In this document: positions 16,617 through 25,312 of the stretch, piece by piece
Numbering within the stretch: position 1 is the stretch's first letter
Layout: each line of letters starts with the position of its first letter
Source of the DNA: Flavobacteriales bacterium
GTDB taxonomy: Bacteria; Bacteroidota; Bacteroidia; Flavobacteriales_D; Crocinitomicaceae
Length of the DNA: 64,000 bases
Direction: 5' to 3'
Assembly (NCBI GenBank): GCA_947454525.1
Contig: CANGJM010000002.1
Coordinates: 62,001 to 126,000, forward strand
Made by a program: the position numbers and the translations under genes
The notes under the pieces: model-generated
What the model was told of the DNA's origin: nothing
The model's input: only the letters and a program-made list of their open reading frames with translations
Databases searched by the model: none

Positions 16617-16634
16617 TTTAGTACATGTTCTAAA
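16617..16634. promoter_or_regulatory. Candidate operator, copy 2
   Basis: TTTAGTACATGTTCTAAA differs from the perfect palindrome at 18227 by one base. It is 66 bp upstream of the T9SS gene that leads the kinase-regulator operon, so if the regulator binds here the system controls itself. A -7-like TACATTTA is at 16572-16579 on the minus strand. Confidence 0.7.
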
Positions 16635-16789
16635 GATGGAATTCACTAACCGAACAGGCTTTAAATGAACCAGATAGTTTACGCTTGGTATCCCTCAATT
16701 GCTTGTTATTGAAAAAGTTAACAGCAATAATCACTTTCATTTGGAACCCATAAAAATCCAGCGTTTCTGCCAAATCCTGATTTTCATGT

Positions 16790-17449
16790 TCAATACGCGG
16801 AGTTCAATGATTGCTTGGTGAATTTATCAGCGGATGAATGATTTGAACGGATAATTCCCCACATGAAAGCAACACTTAAAGCTGCGTTGATGAGGGCAAA
16901 GAGCGGAAATACCATGTCTAACACAAGTGGATTGACGATCATCAAATTTCCAAAAGCCTCATGAACGAAGCATACTAAAAAGTACAGGAAAAAGGCGGTA
17001 ACAAAGTTACTTTCTTTCTTCTTTAATCCGATTTTATAGATGATTCGAAAGGCAAAACAAGCATTTGCAAAAAAGTAGATAACTCCGCTCAACTTGACAA
17101 ATTCATACAGAGATGTAACCCAAAACGCATCCGCTAAAAAGGGAAGAAGACCTGCGATGGCAATGACTTGAATGTGTTTTATCGGCAATATCGCATGAAA
17201 CAAGTAAAGCAGGATATAAAATTCAATACAAATCGAAATATGTGCTGCGGGAATCGGGTTTGAATCTAAGAAATCAAGCAGTATGATCTGCGACGCGTGG
17301 TGCAGGACATTGTAGATAAAATAGGCTATCAATCCCCTTCGTACCTGTTTCGAAAATCCTTTGAGCGCTCTGGGGAACAAGGCAAGTGCGATGAAGGGCA
17401 GTAAGCTTGTTGCAACGGTGGAGTAGTAAATGGTATTAAAAAAGTCCAT
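16790..17449 (-). CDS. Multi-pass membrane protein, paralogue B
   Basis: A 219-residue integral membrane protein with about seven hydrophobic segments and a hydrophilic C-terminal tail. It is clearly homologous to the adjacent protein at 17502 (shared YxVLHHAxxIIL, PAxHxSxxxEFYILLxLFH, IxPIKxIxxI, LPFLxDxFW) and more distantly to the one at 11076. No characterised family is recognised. It lies 52 nt downstream of paralogue C and 238 nt upstream of the T9SS gene. Confidence 0.75.
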   Translation of the reverse strand: MDFFNTIYYSTVATSLLPFIALALFPRALKGFSKQVRRGLIAYFIYNVLHHASQIILLDFLDSNPIPAAHISICIEFYILLYLFHAILPIKHIQVIAIAGLLPFLADAFWVTSLYEFVKLSGVIYFFANACFAFRIIYKIGLKKKESNFVTAFFLYFLVCFVHEAFGNLMIVNPLVLDMVFPLFALINAALSVAFMWGIIRSNHSSADKFTKQSLNSAY

Positions 17450-17501
17450 AGGGTCTAAATTGAGTGAATATCCTTTTAATGAAGTTCCTGTATGAACGGA
17501 A

Positions 17502-18134
17502 TTACGTCGTTTTCACAGAAAGTCTTTTTCGCTGTTCAAGTACTCCCCATGTCAATACTGAATAAAAGATTAGGTGGACCACCATAAAAACAGGCACCAC
17601 TTGGAGAAAAATGCTTATGTTTTCGATGATAAAATGATAAAATACAGAATAGGCCAAGCAGCATAAAAAGTATAAAAGAAGCGTAATGGAGAAAATGGTT
17701 TCTTTTCCCTCAAAGCCTTTTTCGTAAATGATTTTATAGGAAAAGTAGATGCTTGTGGAATAATACAATACCGAACTCACGATCACATCCTCCATTAATG
17801 TGGATGTCCAAAACAAATCCAACAAAAAGGGAAGGACACCAAGAATGGAAATCAGTCGAATGCGTTTGATTGGTCGGATGCCGTGAAACAAAGAAAGGAG
17901 GATGTAAAATTCAAACAAGACAGAAAAATGTACCGCAGGTTCGGAATCTCGAATCCAATATTGGAGGATAATACACGCTACATGATGCAGCACTAGGTAA
18001 ACAAAAAACCAAATTAAGCCCTTGCGCACAGCCTTGCTAAATCCTGCTAAGGAATGAGGGAATAGGATGTAGGTAATAATGGGCAATAAACTGGCTGAAA
18101 CAGTAATCCAATAAATAAAATGAAATAAACGCAT
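17502..18134 (-). CDS. Multi-pass membrane protein, paralogue C
   Basis: A 210-residue membrane protein, the tandem partner of paralogue B, with the same seven-segment pattern and conserved histidines in LVLHHVACIIL and AVHFSVLFEFYILL. It is the first gene of a two-gene unit and is preceded, 93-110 bp upstream, by the perfect 18-bp palindrome. Conserved His and Glu inside membrane segments could mean ligand or ion binding; that is a guess. Confidence 0.75.
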   Translation of the reverse strand: MRLFHFIYWITVSASLLPIITYILFPHSLAGFSKAVRKGLIWFFVYLVLHHVACIILQYWIRDSEPAVHFSVLFEFYILLSLFHGIRPIKRIRLISILGVLPFLLDLFWTSTLMEDVIVSSVLYYSTSIYFSYKIIYEKGFEGKETIFSITLLLYFLCCLAYSVFYHFIIENISIFLQVVPVFMVVHLIFYSVLTWGVLEQRKRLSVKTT

Positions 18135-18226
18135 AGTCGGTATGGGTATAATATGTTGAATTCGCCGATTTGAAAGTTAGGAAGAAAATGGATGTTTTAA
18201 AAATGCGGTATCTACATTGTGTCATA

Positions 18227-18244
18227 TTTAGAACATGTTCTAAA
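18227..18244. promoter_or_regulatory. Candidate operator, copy 3 (perfect 18-bp palindrome)
   Basis: TTTAGAACATGTTCTAAA equals its own reverse complement. It has no loop and no GC stem, so it is a protein-binding site type rather than a terminator. It lies 93 bp upstream of membrane paralogue C and is the best of three copies within 9.2 kb. Confidence 0.75.
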
Positions 18245-18460
18245 GATGACAAAGTGCATCATTGCAGCGCATTTTTTTGTTTTTGAGAAATGACATACAA
18301 CATACTACACCTTCTGAGTTAACGTTATTTTTCATCCATTAGAGGTGAGGCTTTGGATAATCTGAATGAAATTCCAAACATACAACGACCATTTTAAATC
18401 GTAAATTATGTATGTTCGCAAAAACCACCTTGACTTTCCCCCACGAAATGTTATCAACAA

Positions 18461-18493
18461 TTGAGGTAAATCGCTTGAAAGCAAGTATCTTTG
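18461..18493 (+). promoter_or_regulatory. Promoter of DUF4494-pdxH-M16 operon
   Basis: TTG at 18461-18463, 22-bp spacer, TATCTTTG at 18486-18493, matching the Bacteroidetes sigma-ABfr form TTG-N17-23-TAnnTTTG. The start site would be about 18499, giving a leader of only about 14 nt before the ATG at 18513. Confidence 0.65.
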
Positions 18494-18512
18494 TAAGCTA
18501 AAAAATTACCTC

Positions 18513-19136
18513 ATGAATAGTTGGTTTACCGTTAAAGTAAAATACACAAAACAATTAGAAAACGGATCGTTTAAACGTGTTTCCGAACCTTATTTATTAG
18601 CTGCCATGACCTTTACGGATGCAGAGGCGCGTATCTATGAGGAATTGGGTACGACCATTCGTGGTGAGTTCCAAGTAACGGGAATTGCACGAACGGATTT
18701 ACATGATATTTTTCAATACGACGACACTGAAACATGGTTCAAATGTAAGGTGACTTACGACCGCATGGACGAAGAAGGAGAGAAAGCGAAAACCGTTTCT
18801 CAAAACTTCTTGGTTTCTGCAGCAAACGTGAAAGAAGCGTATGAGCGCACGGTGGAAAGTTTGTCGACCATGATGATCGATTTCGTGATTGCTTCCATCG
18901 TTTCTTCTCCAATCGTAGAGATTTTCCCTTACCGCGAGGAAGATGTTCAGAGTCCAGCTATGAAAAAAATCGCTGTTGAAGACGACATCGAAGAACGCAC
19001 ACCTGTTCGTGCCGTATTCTCTGCTTCTGGATCTGATTTCGACGATACCGAAGAAGAAGTTTTTGTAGCGGATGAATCTGATGATGATACTACAAGTGAG
19101 TTAGAGGACGATTTTTCGAATGACGAAGACGAATGA
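18513..19136 (+). CDS. DUF4494 family protein
   Basis: A 207-residue cytoplasmic protein. Residues 1-140 match the Bacteroidetes-specific DUF4494 pattern (WFTVKVKYTKQLENGSFKRV, YLLAAMTFTDAEARIYEE, FQVTGIARTDLHDIF, TWFKCKVTYD). The last 45 residues are highly acidic and probably disordered. The function of the family is unknown. Its stop overlaps the start of pdxH by 4 nt (ATGA), indicating translational coupling. Confidence 0.88.
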   Translation: MNSWFTVKVKYTKQLENGSFKRVSEPYLLAAMTFTDAEARIYEELGTTIRGEFQVTGIARTDLHDIFQYDDTETWFKCKVTYDRMDEEGEKAKTVSQNFLVSAANVKEAYERTVESLSTMMIDFVIASIVSSPIVEIFPYREEDVQSPAMKKIAVEDDIEERTPVRAVFSASGSDFDDTEEEVFVADESDDDTTSELEDDFSNDEDE

Positions 19137-19777
19137 GTGAATGGTTGAAAAAATACCGTGAAAATCATGCGGATTTCGACAAAGGTGAATCGTTGACAGA
19201 TCTTGGTTCGAATCCATTTGCCGCCTTTTCTCGCTGGTTCGATGAAGCTGTGCAGAACGGAGAAGTGGAAGCGAATGCATTTGTACTCAGTACCGCCACT
19301 GCGGAGGTAGGAGTGAGCTCGCGCATCGTTTATTTGAAAGAACTGAAGGATGAACGTTTTGTCTTTTACACGAATTACTTGAGTCAAAAGGGCCGACAAA
19401 TGGCGGCACACCCACATGTTTCTATGTTGTTTTTTTGGCCAGGATTACAGCGTCAATTGCGCATCGAAGGTACGGTTGAGAAAGTTTCAGAGGAAGTAAG
19501 CGACGCCTATTTTGCTTCGCGTCCAAGGGAAAGTCAACTGGGTGCTTGGGCATCCCAACAATCGAGCGAATTGGCACGAACCGAAGACTTAATCGCTGCA
19601 TTCGAGAAATACGACCGTCAATTTCCAAACGAGGTCCCGCGTCCACCACACTGGGGAGGATATGCGATTCAAGCAACCAGCATCGAATTTTGGCAGGGAC
19701 GTCCATCGCGCTTGCACGACCGTGTGGTGTTTCAATTCCATGAAAATACATGGAAACAAATCCGTAAAAATCCATAA
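19133..19777 (+). CDS. pdxH: Pyridoxamine 5'-phosphate oxidase
   Basis: A 214-residue flavoenzyme that oxidises pyridoxine or pyridoxamine 5'-phosphate to pyridoxal phosphate using FMN and O2. Visible family blocks are SSRIVYLKEL, FVFYTNYLSQKGRQM, FFWPGLQRQLRIEG, SRPRESQLGAWASQQS, the PRPPHWGGY motif and the C-terminal WQGRPSRLHDR substrate loop. Length is standard. It overlaps the genes on both sides (ATGA upstream, TAATG downstream). Confidence 0.96.
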   Translation: MSEWLKKYRENHADFDKGESLTDLGSNPFAAFSRWFDEAVQNGEVEANAFVLSTATAEVGVSSRIVYLKELKDERFVFYTNYLSQKGRQMAAHPHVSMLFFWPGLQRQLRIEGTVEKVSEEVSDAYFASRPRESQLGAWASQQSSELARTEDLIAAFEKYDRQFPNEVPRPPHWGGYAIQATSIEFWQGRPSRLHDRVVFQFHENTWKQIRKNP

Positions 19778-21018
19778 TGCGAAAATTTCAACCCACGTGT
19801 CACGTTTTGTCGAATGGTATCCGAGTAGTTCACTTGCAGGTTCCCAATCAAGTGGCGCATTTAGGCTTTTTCTTTTCGGCTGGATCACGCTACGAACAAG
19901 CCCACGAAGTTGGACTAGCACATTTCCTTGAACATTGTTTGTTTAAAGGAACAAAGACACGAAACGCATTACACATCCTCTCACGGATTGATGCGGTTGG
20001 TGGTGAGTTAAATGCCTACACGGCGAAAGAAGAACTGTGCTTGCATGCTTCTTTCTCCAAAGAACATACGAAAAGAGCCTTGGAATTGTTAGCGGACATT
20101 TCCATTAACTCCACTTTTCCTGAAAAAGAAATTGAGAAAGAAAAGGAAGTGATTTTAGATGAAATCAACTCCTATTTAGATAGTCCTAGCGACAAAATAT
20201 TCGATGATTTCGAAGAACATTTGTTCAAAAATCACCCACTTGGCAACAACATTTTGGGAACGAAAGAAAGCGTTTCTAGTTTTACCCAAGCGGATTTACA
20301 GCGCTACGTGAATGCGTATTTCACTGCTGATAACATGGTGGTTTCATACGTTGGAAACATGCCTTTCAAGAAATTGGAACCTATGATGGAAGCGACCTTG
20401 AGTCACATGCCGTTAACGGCTCAACGCACGGATTTCTTGTCCTTTACTTCGTATGCGCCCTTTCAAATCAACGTGAAAGAAGCGAATTACCAAGCGCATG
20501 CCGTTCTTGGTGGAATCGCGCCGAGTTACAAAGATGATGACCGCATGGCGATGTCCTTGCTGATTAACATTCTTGGCGGACCCGCACTGAATTCCAAGTT
20601 GAATTTGTCGGTACGCGAGAAATATGGTTTGGCGTACACAGTGGAAGCGAGTTATTCTTCCTTCGTGGATTCTGGATTCTGGCAAATCTATTTCGGTTGC
20701 GAGGACAAAAACATCAACCGTACCTTGGACTTAATTGACAAAGAATTGGTGAAATTTCGATCCAAGGAATTGAGTTCGCTGCAATTAACGCGTGCGAAGC
20801 AACAATTCAAAGGTCAGATGGCTTTGGGGATGGATGTAAATGCCGGACTCATGCAAGGATTAGGAAAAAGCATGTTGGCCTTTAATCAAATCGATACGAT
20901 TCAAGAAATTCACCAAGGAATTGATAAAATCACGGGAGCAGATATCTTGCGCTTAACAAACGAATACTTGGCAAAGGATGCGATTTCTTCCTTGATTTTT
21001 GGCGTAGCTCAGGATTAA
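19777..21018 (+). CDS. M16 family zinc peptidase (processing peptidase-like)
   Basis: A 413-residue M16 peptidase. The inverted zinc motif HxxEH is H49-F-L-E52-H53 in AHFLEHCLFKGT, with the downstream glutamate in the EKEKEVILDEI region (about 125-135). Domain two (about 200-400) has the usual GLAYTVEASYSS block. No signal peptide is visible, so it is probably cytoplasmic. Its stop and the stop of the convergent PLP protein share the TTAA at 21015-21018. Confidence 0.93.
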   Translation: MRKFQPTCHVLSNGIRVVHLQVPNQVAHLGFFFSAGSRYEQAHEVGLAHFLEHCLFKGTKTRNALHILSRIDAVGGELNAYTAKEELCLHASFSKEHTKRALELLADISINSTFPEKEIEKEKEVILDEINSYLDSPSDKIFDDFEEHLFKNHPLGNNILGTKESVSSFTQADLQRYVNAYFTADNMVVSYVGNMPFKKLEPMMEATLSHMPLTAQRTDFLSFTSYAPFQINVKEANYQAHAVLGGIAPSYKDDDRMAMSLLINILGGPALNSKLNLSVREKYGLAYTVEASYSSFVDSGFWQIYFGCEDKNINRTLDLIDKELVKFRSKELSSLQLTRAKQQFKGQMALGMDVNAGLMQGLGKSMLAFNQIDTIQEIHQGIDKITGADILRLTNEYLAKDAISSLIFGVAQD

Positions 21019-21674
21019 CGTCCGCCGAAAATCGAACTTCCCACACGAATCATGGTACTTCCTTCTTCGATGGCGATTTGATAATCTCCGGACATTCCCA
21101 TGGAAATTTCTTTGAAATAAGTGTTATCCTTGAATTGACTTGCTTTCAACTGATCAAAAATACGTTTGAGTGACTGGAATTCACGGTGAACTTGTTGTTC
21201 GTCGTCTACAAAGGAAGCCATTCCCATCACGCCAACCACACGAATGTTTTGACAGGATTGAAATGCGTCACTTTCGATTAATTCTTGCGCTTCTTCTAAT
21301 GAAAGTCCAAACTTGGTTTCTTCTTGTGCGATGTGAAATTGTAAAAGCACATCAATGCTTCGCTCGTTTTTTTCTGCTTGTTTGTTGATTTCTACCAACA
21401 GTTTTAAACTGTCCACCGCATGGATCAAGTGAACAAAGGGAGCAATGTATTTGACTTTATTGGTTTGTAGGTGTCCGATGAGGTGCCAGTGAATGTCCTT
21501 GGGCAGCACTTCGGCTTTATCGACCAACTCTTGTACTTTGTTTTCTCCGAAAGCACGTTGTCCTGCGTCGTACGCTTCTTGTAAATCGCTAACAGGTTTC
21601 GTTTTGGAAACAGCGATTAATGCGACAGTTTCGGGAAGAGTGGCTGTGATTTCGTTTATTCGTTCAGCAATCAT
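21015..21674 (-). CDS. Pyridoxal phosphate homeostasis protein (YggS/PLPBP family)
   Basis: A 219-residue PLP-binding barrel protein of the YggS family, which binds PLP without known catalysis and buffers the cofactor. K24 in ALIAVSKTKP is the PLP lysine; other blocks are FGENKVQEL, IHWHLIGHLQTNK, LMGM-like VVGVMGMA and SMGMSGDYQIAIEEGSTMIRVGSSIFG. The ATG at 21672-21674 is chosen because it overlaps the upstream DUF1015 stop as ATGA and aligns with the family start. Its closeness to pdxH fits a PLP theme. Confidence 0.95.
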   Translation of the reverse strand: MIAERINEITATLPETVALIAVSKTKPVSDLQEAYDAGQRAFGENKVQELVDKAEVLPKDIHWHLIGHLQTNKVKYIAPFVHLIHAVDSLKLLVEINKQAEKNERSIDVLLQFHIAQEETKFGLSLEEAQELIESDAFQSCQNIRVVGVMGMASFVDDEQQVHREFQSLKRIFDQLKASQFKDNTYFKEISMGMSGDYQIAIEEGSTMIRVGSSIFGGR

Positions 21675-22903
21675 GCGTGCAATTGATAAATGGTGAGTCC
21701 ACTGCGTAATTTCGGTTCCACCCACGTAGATTTTGGCGGCATGTTCATTCCGGCATCCGCTACTTCTTTGACTTGGTCAATGGTTGCGGGATGTAGGATA
21801 AATCCAACTTCGAACTTACCGGACTTGATTTTATCTTCGATGGAAGACAAGGACTCGTTTCCGGGAACGAATTCCACTTGATTGCTCGTTTTTAAGTCGA
21901 CGATGCCCAACAAGGGTTTTAAAATTAAATCACTTAAAATAAAGGAATCCAATTGTTCGACTGGATTCGATTCATTGATGTACGAATGATTTGGTTCGAA
22001 AAGGTACCAATCATTTCCCATGCAAATGGTGAATTGATGTTCCTTCTCTGGTTCTGCTGCATCAGGAATGGCTTTCATGCTTCCGAGTTCACTCATAGCA
22101 GCAACGAATGCATCTTTCGTAAATCCATTCAAACTTTTCAATAAACGGTGGAAAGCCAATATTTTCACTTGGTCTTTCGCCACGATGTAACTTAAAAAGT
22201 ATCCCGTTTCCGCAGTAGCTGTTCCTTGTTCGGCTTTCATTTGTGCATAGCGAACGGAGGAAGCCGAGCGGTGGTGTCCGTCAGCGATGTACAATGCATC
22301 CACTGATTTGAACAGTGTTTGACATTCCTTCGTTTGAGCAGGGGAAAGGACCCAAAGTTCATGTTTGATGCAATCGGTCGTCGTAAACTCGTATTCTGGT
22401 CGCTCAGCGCTCACGTTTTCAATGAGTGTGTTGAGTCCAGACTGTGGGTCGTAGGTCATTAACACCGGTTCTGCATTGAATCCTACTTGGTCCAGGTAAT
22501 TTGTGAAAACTTCTTCACGCAGGGTCAATGTTTGCTCGTGTTTTTTGATGTCGTTATCGATGTACTCTTGCACACTTGCGCCACCTACGATTCCAATCAC
22601 AGAAAAATCTCCTTTTGATTGACGGTAGATGTATAAATGTTCTTCGGCATCTTGAATCAGTATTCCTTTATCTAGGAAATCGTTGAATTGCGTTTTCACC
22701 AATTGAAATCGTTCCGTTGAATTCGCTTTGGTTTTCACCGTGGTGCTAAACTCCGGATTGATGATGTGCAGGAAGGTAAATGGATTATCTTCCAATTTTG
22801 CTTTCAGCACGTTCTTTTTGTAGGAATAATAAGGCCTTGTCGCGACTAAATGAACTTTATCACGAACAGGACGAATCGCCTTGAATGCTGAAATATCGGA
22901 CAT
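21671..22903 (-). CDS. DUF1015 family protein
   Basis: A 410-residue cytoplasmic protein of the DUF1015 family (FKAIRPVRDK near the N-terminus, LYIADGHHRSASSVRYAQ in the middle with the conserved GHHR, and a C-terminal ExxxSxTxxxxKxxSGKxxxGFILHPA-like region). A substrate is not established; in Bacteroidetes such genes are often near serine/PLP genes. It is coupled to the PLP homeostasis gene by a 4-nt overlap. Confidence 0.9.
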   Translation of the reverse strand: MSDISAFKAIRPVRDKVHLVATRPYYSYKKNVLKAKLEDNPFTFLHIINPEFSTTVKTKANSTERFQLVKTQFNDFLDKGILIQDAEEHLYIYRQSKGDFSVIGIVGGASVQEYIDNDIKKHEQTLTLREEVFTNYLDQVGFNAEPVLMTYDPQSGLNTLIENVSAERPEYEFTTTDCIKHELWVLSPAQTKECQTLFKSVDALYIADGHHRSASSVRYAQMKAEQGTATAETGYFLSYIVAKDQVKILAFHRLLKSLNGFTKDAFVAAMSELGSMKAIPDAAEPEKEHQFTICMGNDWYLFEPNHSYINESNPVEQLDSFILSDLILKPLLGIVDLKTSNQVEFVPGNESLSSIEDKIKSGKFEVGFILHPATIDQVKEVADAGMNMPPKSTWVEPKLRSGLTIYQLHA

Positions 22904-22909
22904 CTTGTG

Positions 22910-25243
22910 TTAGAACTTATAATTCAAACCGAAACTAGGAAGAATAGGGAACTGATAAATAATCTTTGAAGTAATGCGGTTCACGTAGAAGATGTTGTTT
23001 CTGTTGTAAACGTTCGTAATACTTGCAACAATCTCCATCACATCCTTATTCTTGAAATTAAATTGTTTTTTGAAGGTAATGTCCAAGCGGTGGTAGTACG
23101 GCAAGCGTTGTGAGTTGAAGGTGCCTAGTAAGGTGGTGATCGCACTTGGATTATTTGTCACGTAATTACTCGTAACACCTCCAGAGAAATTCTCTCCTTG
23201 GTAATATCCAGCAGTAGGCGTGAATGGCAATCCAGAACCAAGATTCCAACGGATGTTTAGCTCGTAATTTTTTGCTTTACCGAATAAATAGGATCCAACA
23301 AGGTTTACGTTGTGACGTCGGTCAAAAACAGGAGCGTAGTTCGCAAATCCATCCCAACGGGTATTTTTTCCGTAAGAATAAACTCCCCACAAAAACAAGC
23401 GGTCTTTTGAATATTTAGCCAAGAAGTCAATACCGTAAGATTGCCCCGTTTCGATGATGAAATCTTTTTTGAACACATCGTCGATTAGCTCGAACTGGGA
23501 AACATCATCGTACAATTTATTTTGATTGATGTTGCTCAATTGCGAGAAGTATTTGTAGTACGTTTCCACGTTGAAAGACCAATTTTTCCCGAGGTCAAAT
23601 TCCATTCCTACGATGGCATGCCATGCATATTGAAGTCCGTTTTTCGTGTTTTTCACATTTTGGAATTGTGTCACAAATTGCTCTTGCACATTGGTTGGAG
23701 CGGACAAAAGTCCGTTGAATAAGTTGACAACATCCTTGTCCGAAGATGCGGAAGTAAAGTTTTGAGAAAAGCGTCCACCAGAGAATTTAAAGCGTAGGTT
23801 TTCGTTCGCATTGTATTTCAATCCAAGGCGAGGTTCAGGAGAAATAGTATTCAAAGAAGCATATACTTGAACACGCATTCCTGTTTGAATGACCCATCTT
23901 TTCTTGATCAATCGGTAATTGAAGTAACTTCCAATTTCCGTGGTGAAGTTAGTGGCTTCAATTTTTCTTTTCGCTTCGTTGTAGGTGACAAATTCCGTGT
24001 TGAATCCATTGATATTAAAACCGTAATTGATTTCACTTTCGTTTTTCAAGAAATAACTAAAGTCGAATCCAAGGTCAAATCCACCAATTTTCGAATAACG
24101 AGGTTCTTGTGCTGTTTCCGCGAAAGTCGTTTGGTAGTTGCTGCCATTTACATGTCCACGAATGAACAATGGAGAACCACTTGGTACCATTAGGAAATTC
24201 ACACCTCCACCGGAAGCATCCCATCGAAGGTTGGCGATGTCGTAATTGACAGAATCTTGGTTATGAAATCCGAAAGCACTCACTTTCGTTCCGCCATCCC
24301 CGTTGAAGGTTACTTTTCCGTACAAATCGGTGAAATTGAAGGGCAATCCGTTTCCGTCATTGACTTTCGGGTAAAGTGATTTCGATGTATAATCGAGTAA
24401 ACTGTGTTTTGCAGAGAAGACATACGATCCTGGCGCTGCTTTTTCCTTTGTTACTTTTCCAATCGGACCTTCCAATACCATTTTTGCAAGAAACGGAGAT
24501 GCTGAAACGCGTCCAGCAAATTCTCTGCGGTTTCCATCTCGGTAGGTGATGTCCATTACGGAGGAAACGCGTCCACCGTATTTTGACTCGAATCCACCTG
24601 TGTAGACGTCTACGGTTTTTACTAATTCTGTCTCAAAAATGGAAAAGAACCCAATGGAGTGAAATGGATTGTAGATGGTCATTCCGTCCAATAAAACTTT
24701 ATTTTGAATCGGTGTTCCACCACGAACGTACAATTGTCCACCTTGATCTCCAGTCGTTACTACTCCTGGCGTCACACTAATGGCTCCAACGATATCATTC
24801 TCACCACCATGACTTGGAATACGATCAAGAGATTTTTGGTTGTATTTTAATGTCCCGATGAGTACTTCATTTTTCTTCTCTTTTGAATCGATGCTAACAA
24901 CGACCTCTTTCACATTCTGCGTGTTGCGAACAAGTTTAAATTGAACATCGTAAATTTTGGTTTTGTCCGTCATGTTTACATTGACAAACGCTTTGTTGAA
25001 ACGTCCAGCTTCAATCTTTAAGATGTATGAACCTTTCGCTAATTTCGGAATTAAGAATCCACCATTGTTGTCGGTATATGCACCGGAAATAACGGTGCTA
25101 TCCAATTTCAAAAGTTTGACCTTCATTTCACCTACCGGCTCCATATTGGAATCGTCGTATACAAATCCACGGATGGAAAAGTCTTGAGCAAATGTTGTGA
25201 ATCCAACAAGGGTGATAACGAAGAAAAGTAGTTTTTTTAACAT
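22910..25243 (-). CDS. TonB-dependent outer membrane receptor
   Basis: A 777-residue receptor beginning at the ATG at 25241-25243 (an upstream TTG would add only three residues). Signal peptide about 1-20, carboxypeptidase-regulatory-like beta-sandwich (about 22-100; IRGFVYDDSNMEPVGEM), plug domain (about 125-240; GGQLYVRGGTPIQNKVLLDG) and a 22-strand barrel ending in an aromatic residue (YKF). It imports a nutrient or siderophore with energy from TonB; no SusD-like partner is adjacent, so the substrate is open. It starts 6 nt upstream of the DUF1015 frame end boundary on the same strand. Confidence 0.92.
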   Translation of the reverse strand: MLKKLLFFVITLVGFTTFAQDFSIRGFVYDDSNMEPVGEMKVKLLKLDSTVISGAYTDNNGGFLIPKLAKGSYILKIEAGRFNKAFVNVNMTDKTKIYDVQFKLVRNTQNVKEVVVSIDSKEKKNEVLIGTLKYNQKSLDRIPSHGGENDIVGAISVTPGVVTTGDQGGQLYVRGGTPIQNKVLLDGMTIYNPFHSIGFFSIFETELVKTVDVYTGGFESKYGGRVSSVMDITYRDGNRREFAGRVSASPFLAKMVLEGPIGKVTKEKAAPGSYVFSAKHSLLDYTSKSLYPKVNDGNGLPFNFTDLYGKVTFNGDGGTKVSAFGFHNQDSVNYDIANLRWDASGGGVNFLMVPSGSPLFIRGHVNGSNYQTTFAETAQEPRYSKIGGFDLGFDFSYFLKNESEINYGFNINGFNTEFVTYNEAKRKIEATNFTTEIGSYFNYRLIKKRWVIQTGMRVQVYASLNTISPEPRLGLKYNANENLRFKFSGGRFSQNFTSASSDKDVVNLFNGLLSAPTNVQEQFVTQFQNVKNTKNGLQYAWHAIVGMEFDLGKNWSFNVETYYKYFSQLSNINQNKLYDDVSQFELIDDVFKKDFIIETGQSYGIDFLAKYSKDRLFLWGVYSYGKNTRWDGFANYAPVFDRRHNVNLVGSYLFGKAKNYELNIRWNLGSGLPFTPTAGYYQGENFSGGVTSNYVTNNPSAITTLLGTFNSQRLPYYHRLDITFKKQFNFKNKDVMEIVASITNVYNRNNIFYVNRITSKIIYQFPILPSFGLNYKF

Positions 25244-25312
25244 GTGTTTCAATAAGAGTTCCCGAATTTAATGAATTGTTCCCAACAAAAAGCTATCGAA
25301 CAAGAGTATTCC

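Larger units (their letters stand above)
18135..18512. other. Divergent intergenic region (378 bp)
   Basis: This holds the perfect palindrome (18227-18244), a weak -7-like TAACTTTC for the minus-strand membrane genes (18172-18179) and a good promoter for the plus-strand DUF4494 gene (18461-18493). The middle (about 18250-18450) shows nothing recognisable. Confidence 0.7.

Noticed and set aside
18451-18459. DnaA-box-like TTATCAACA
   Set aside because: Single site with one mismatch and no cluster; not evidence for an origin.
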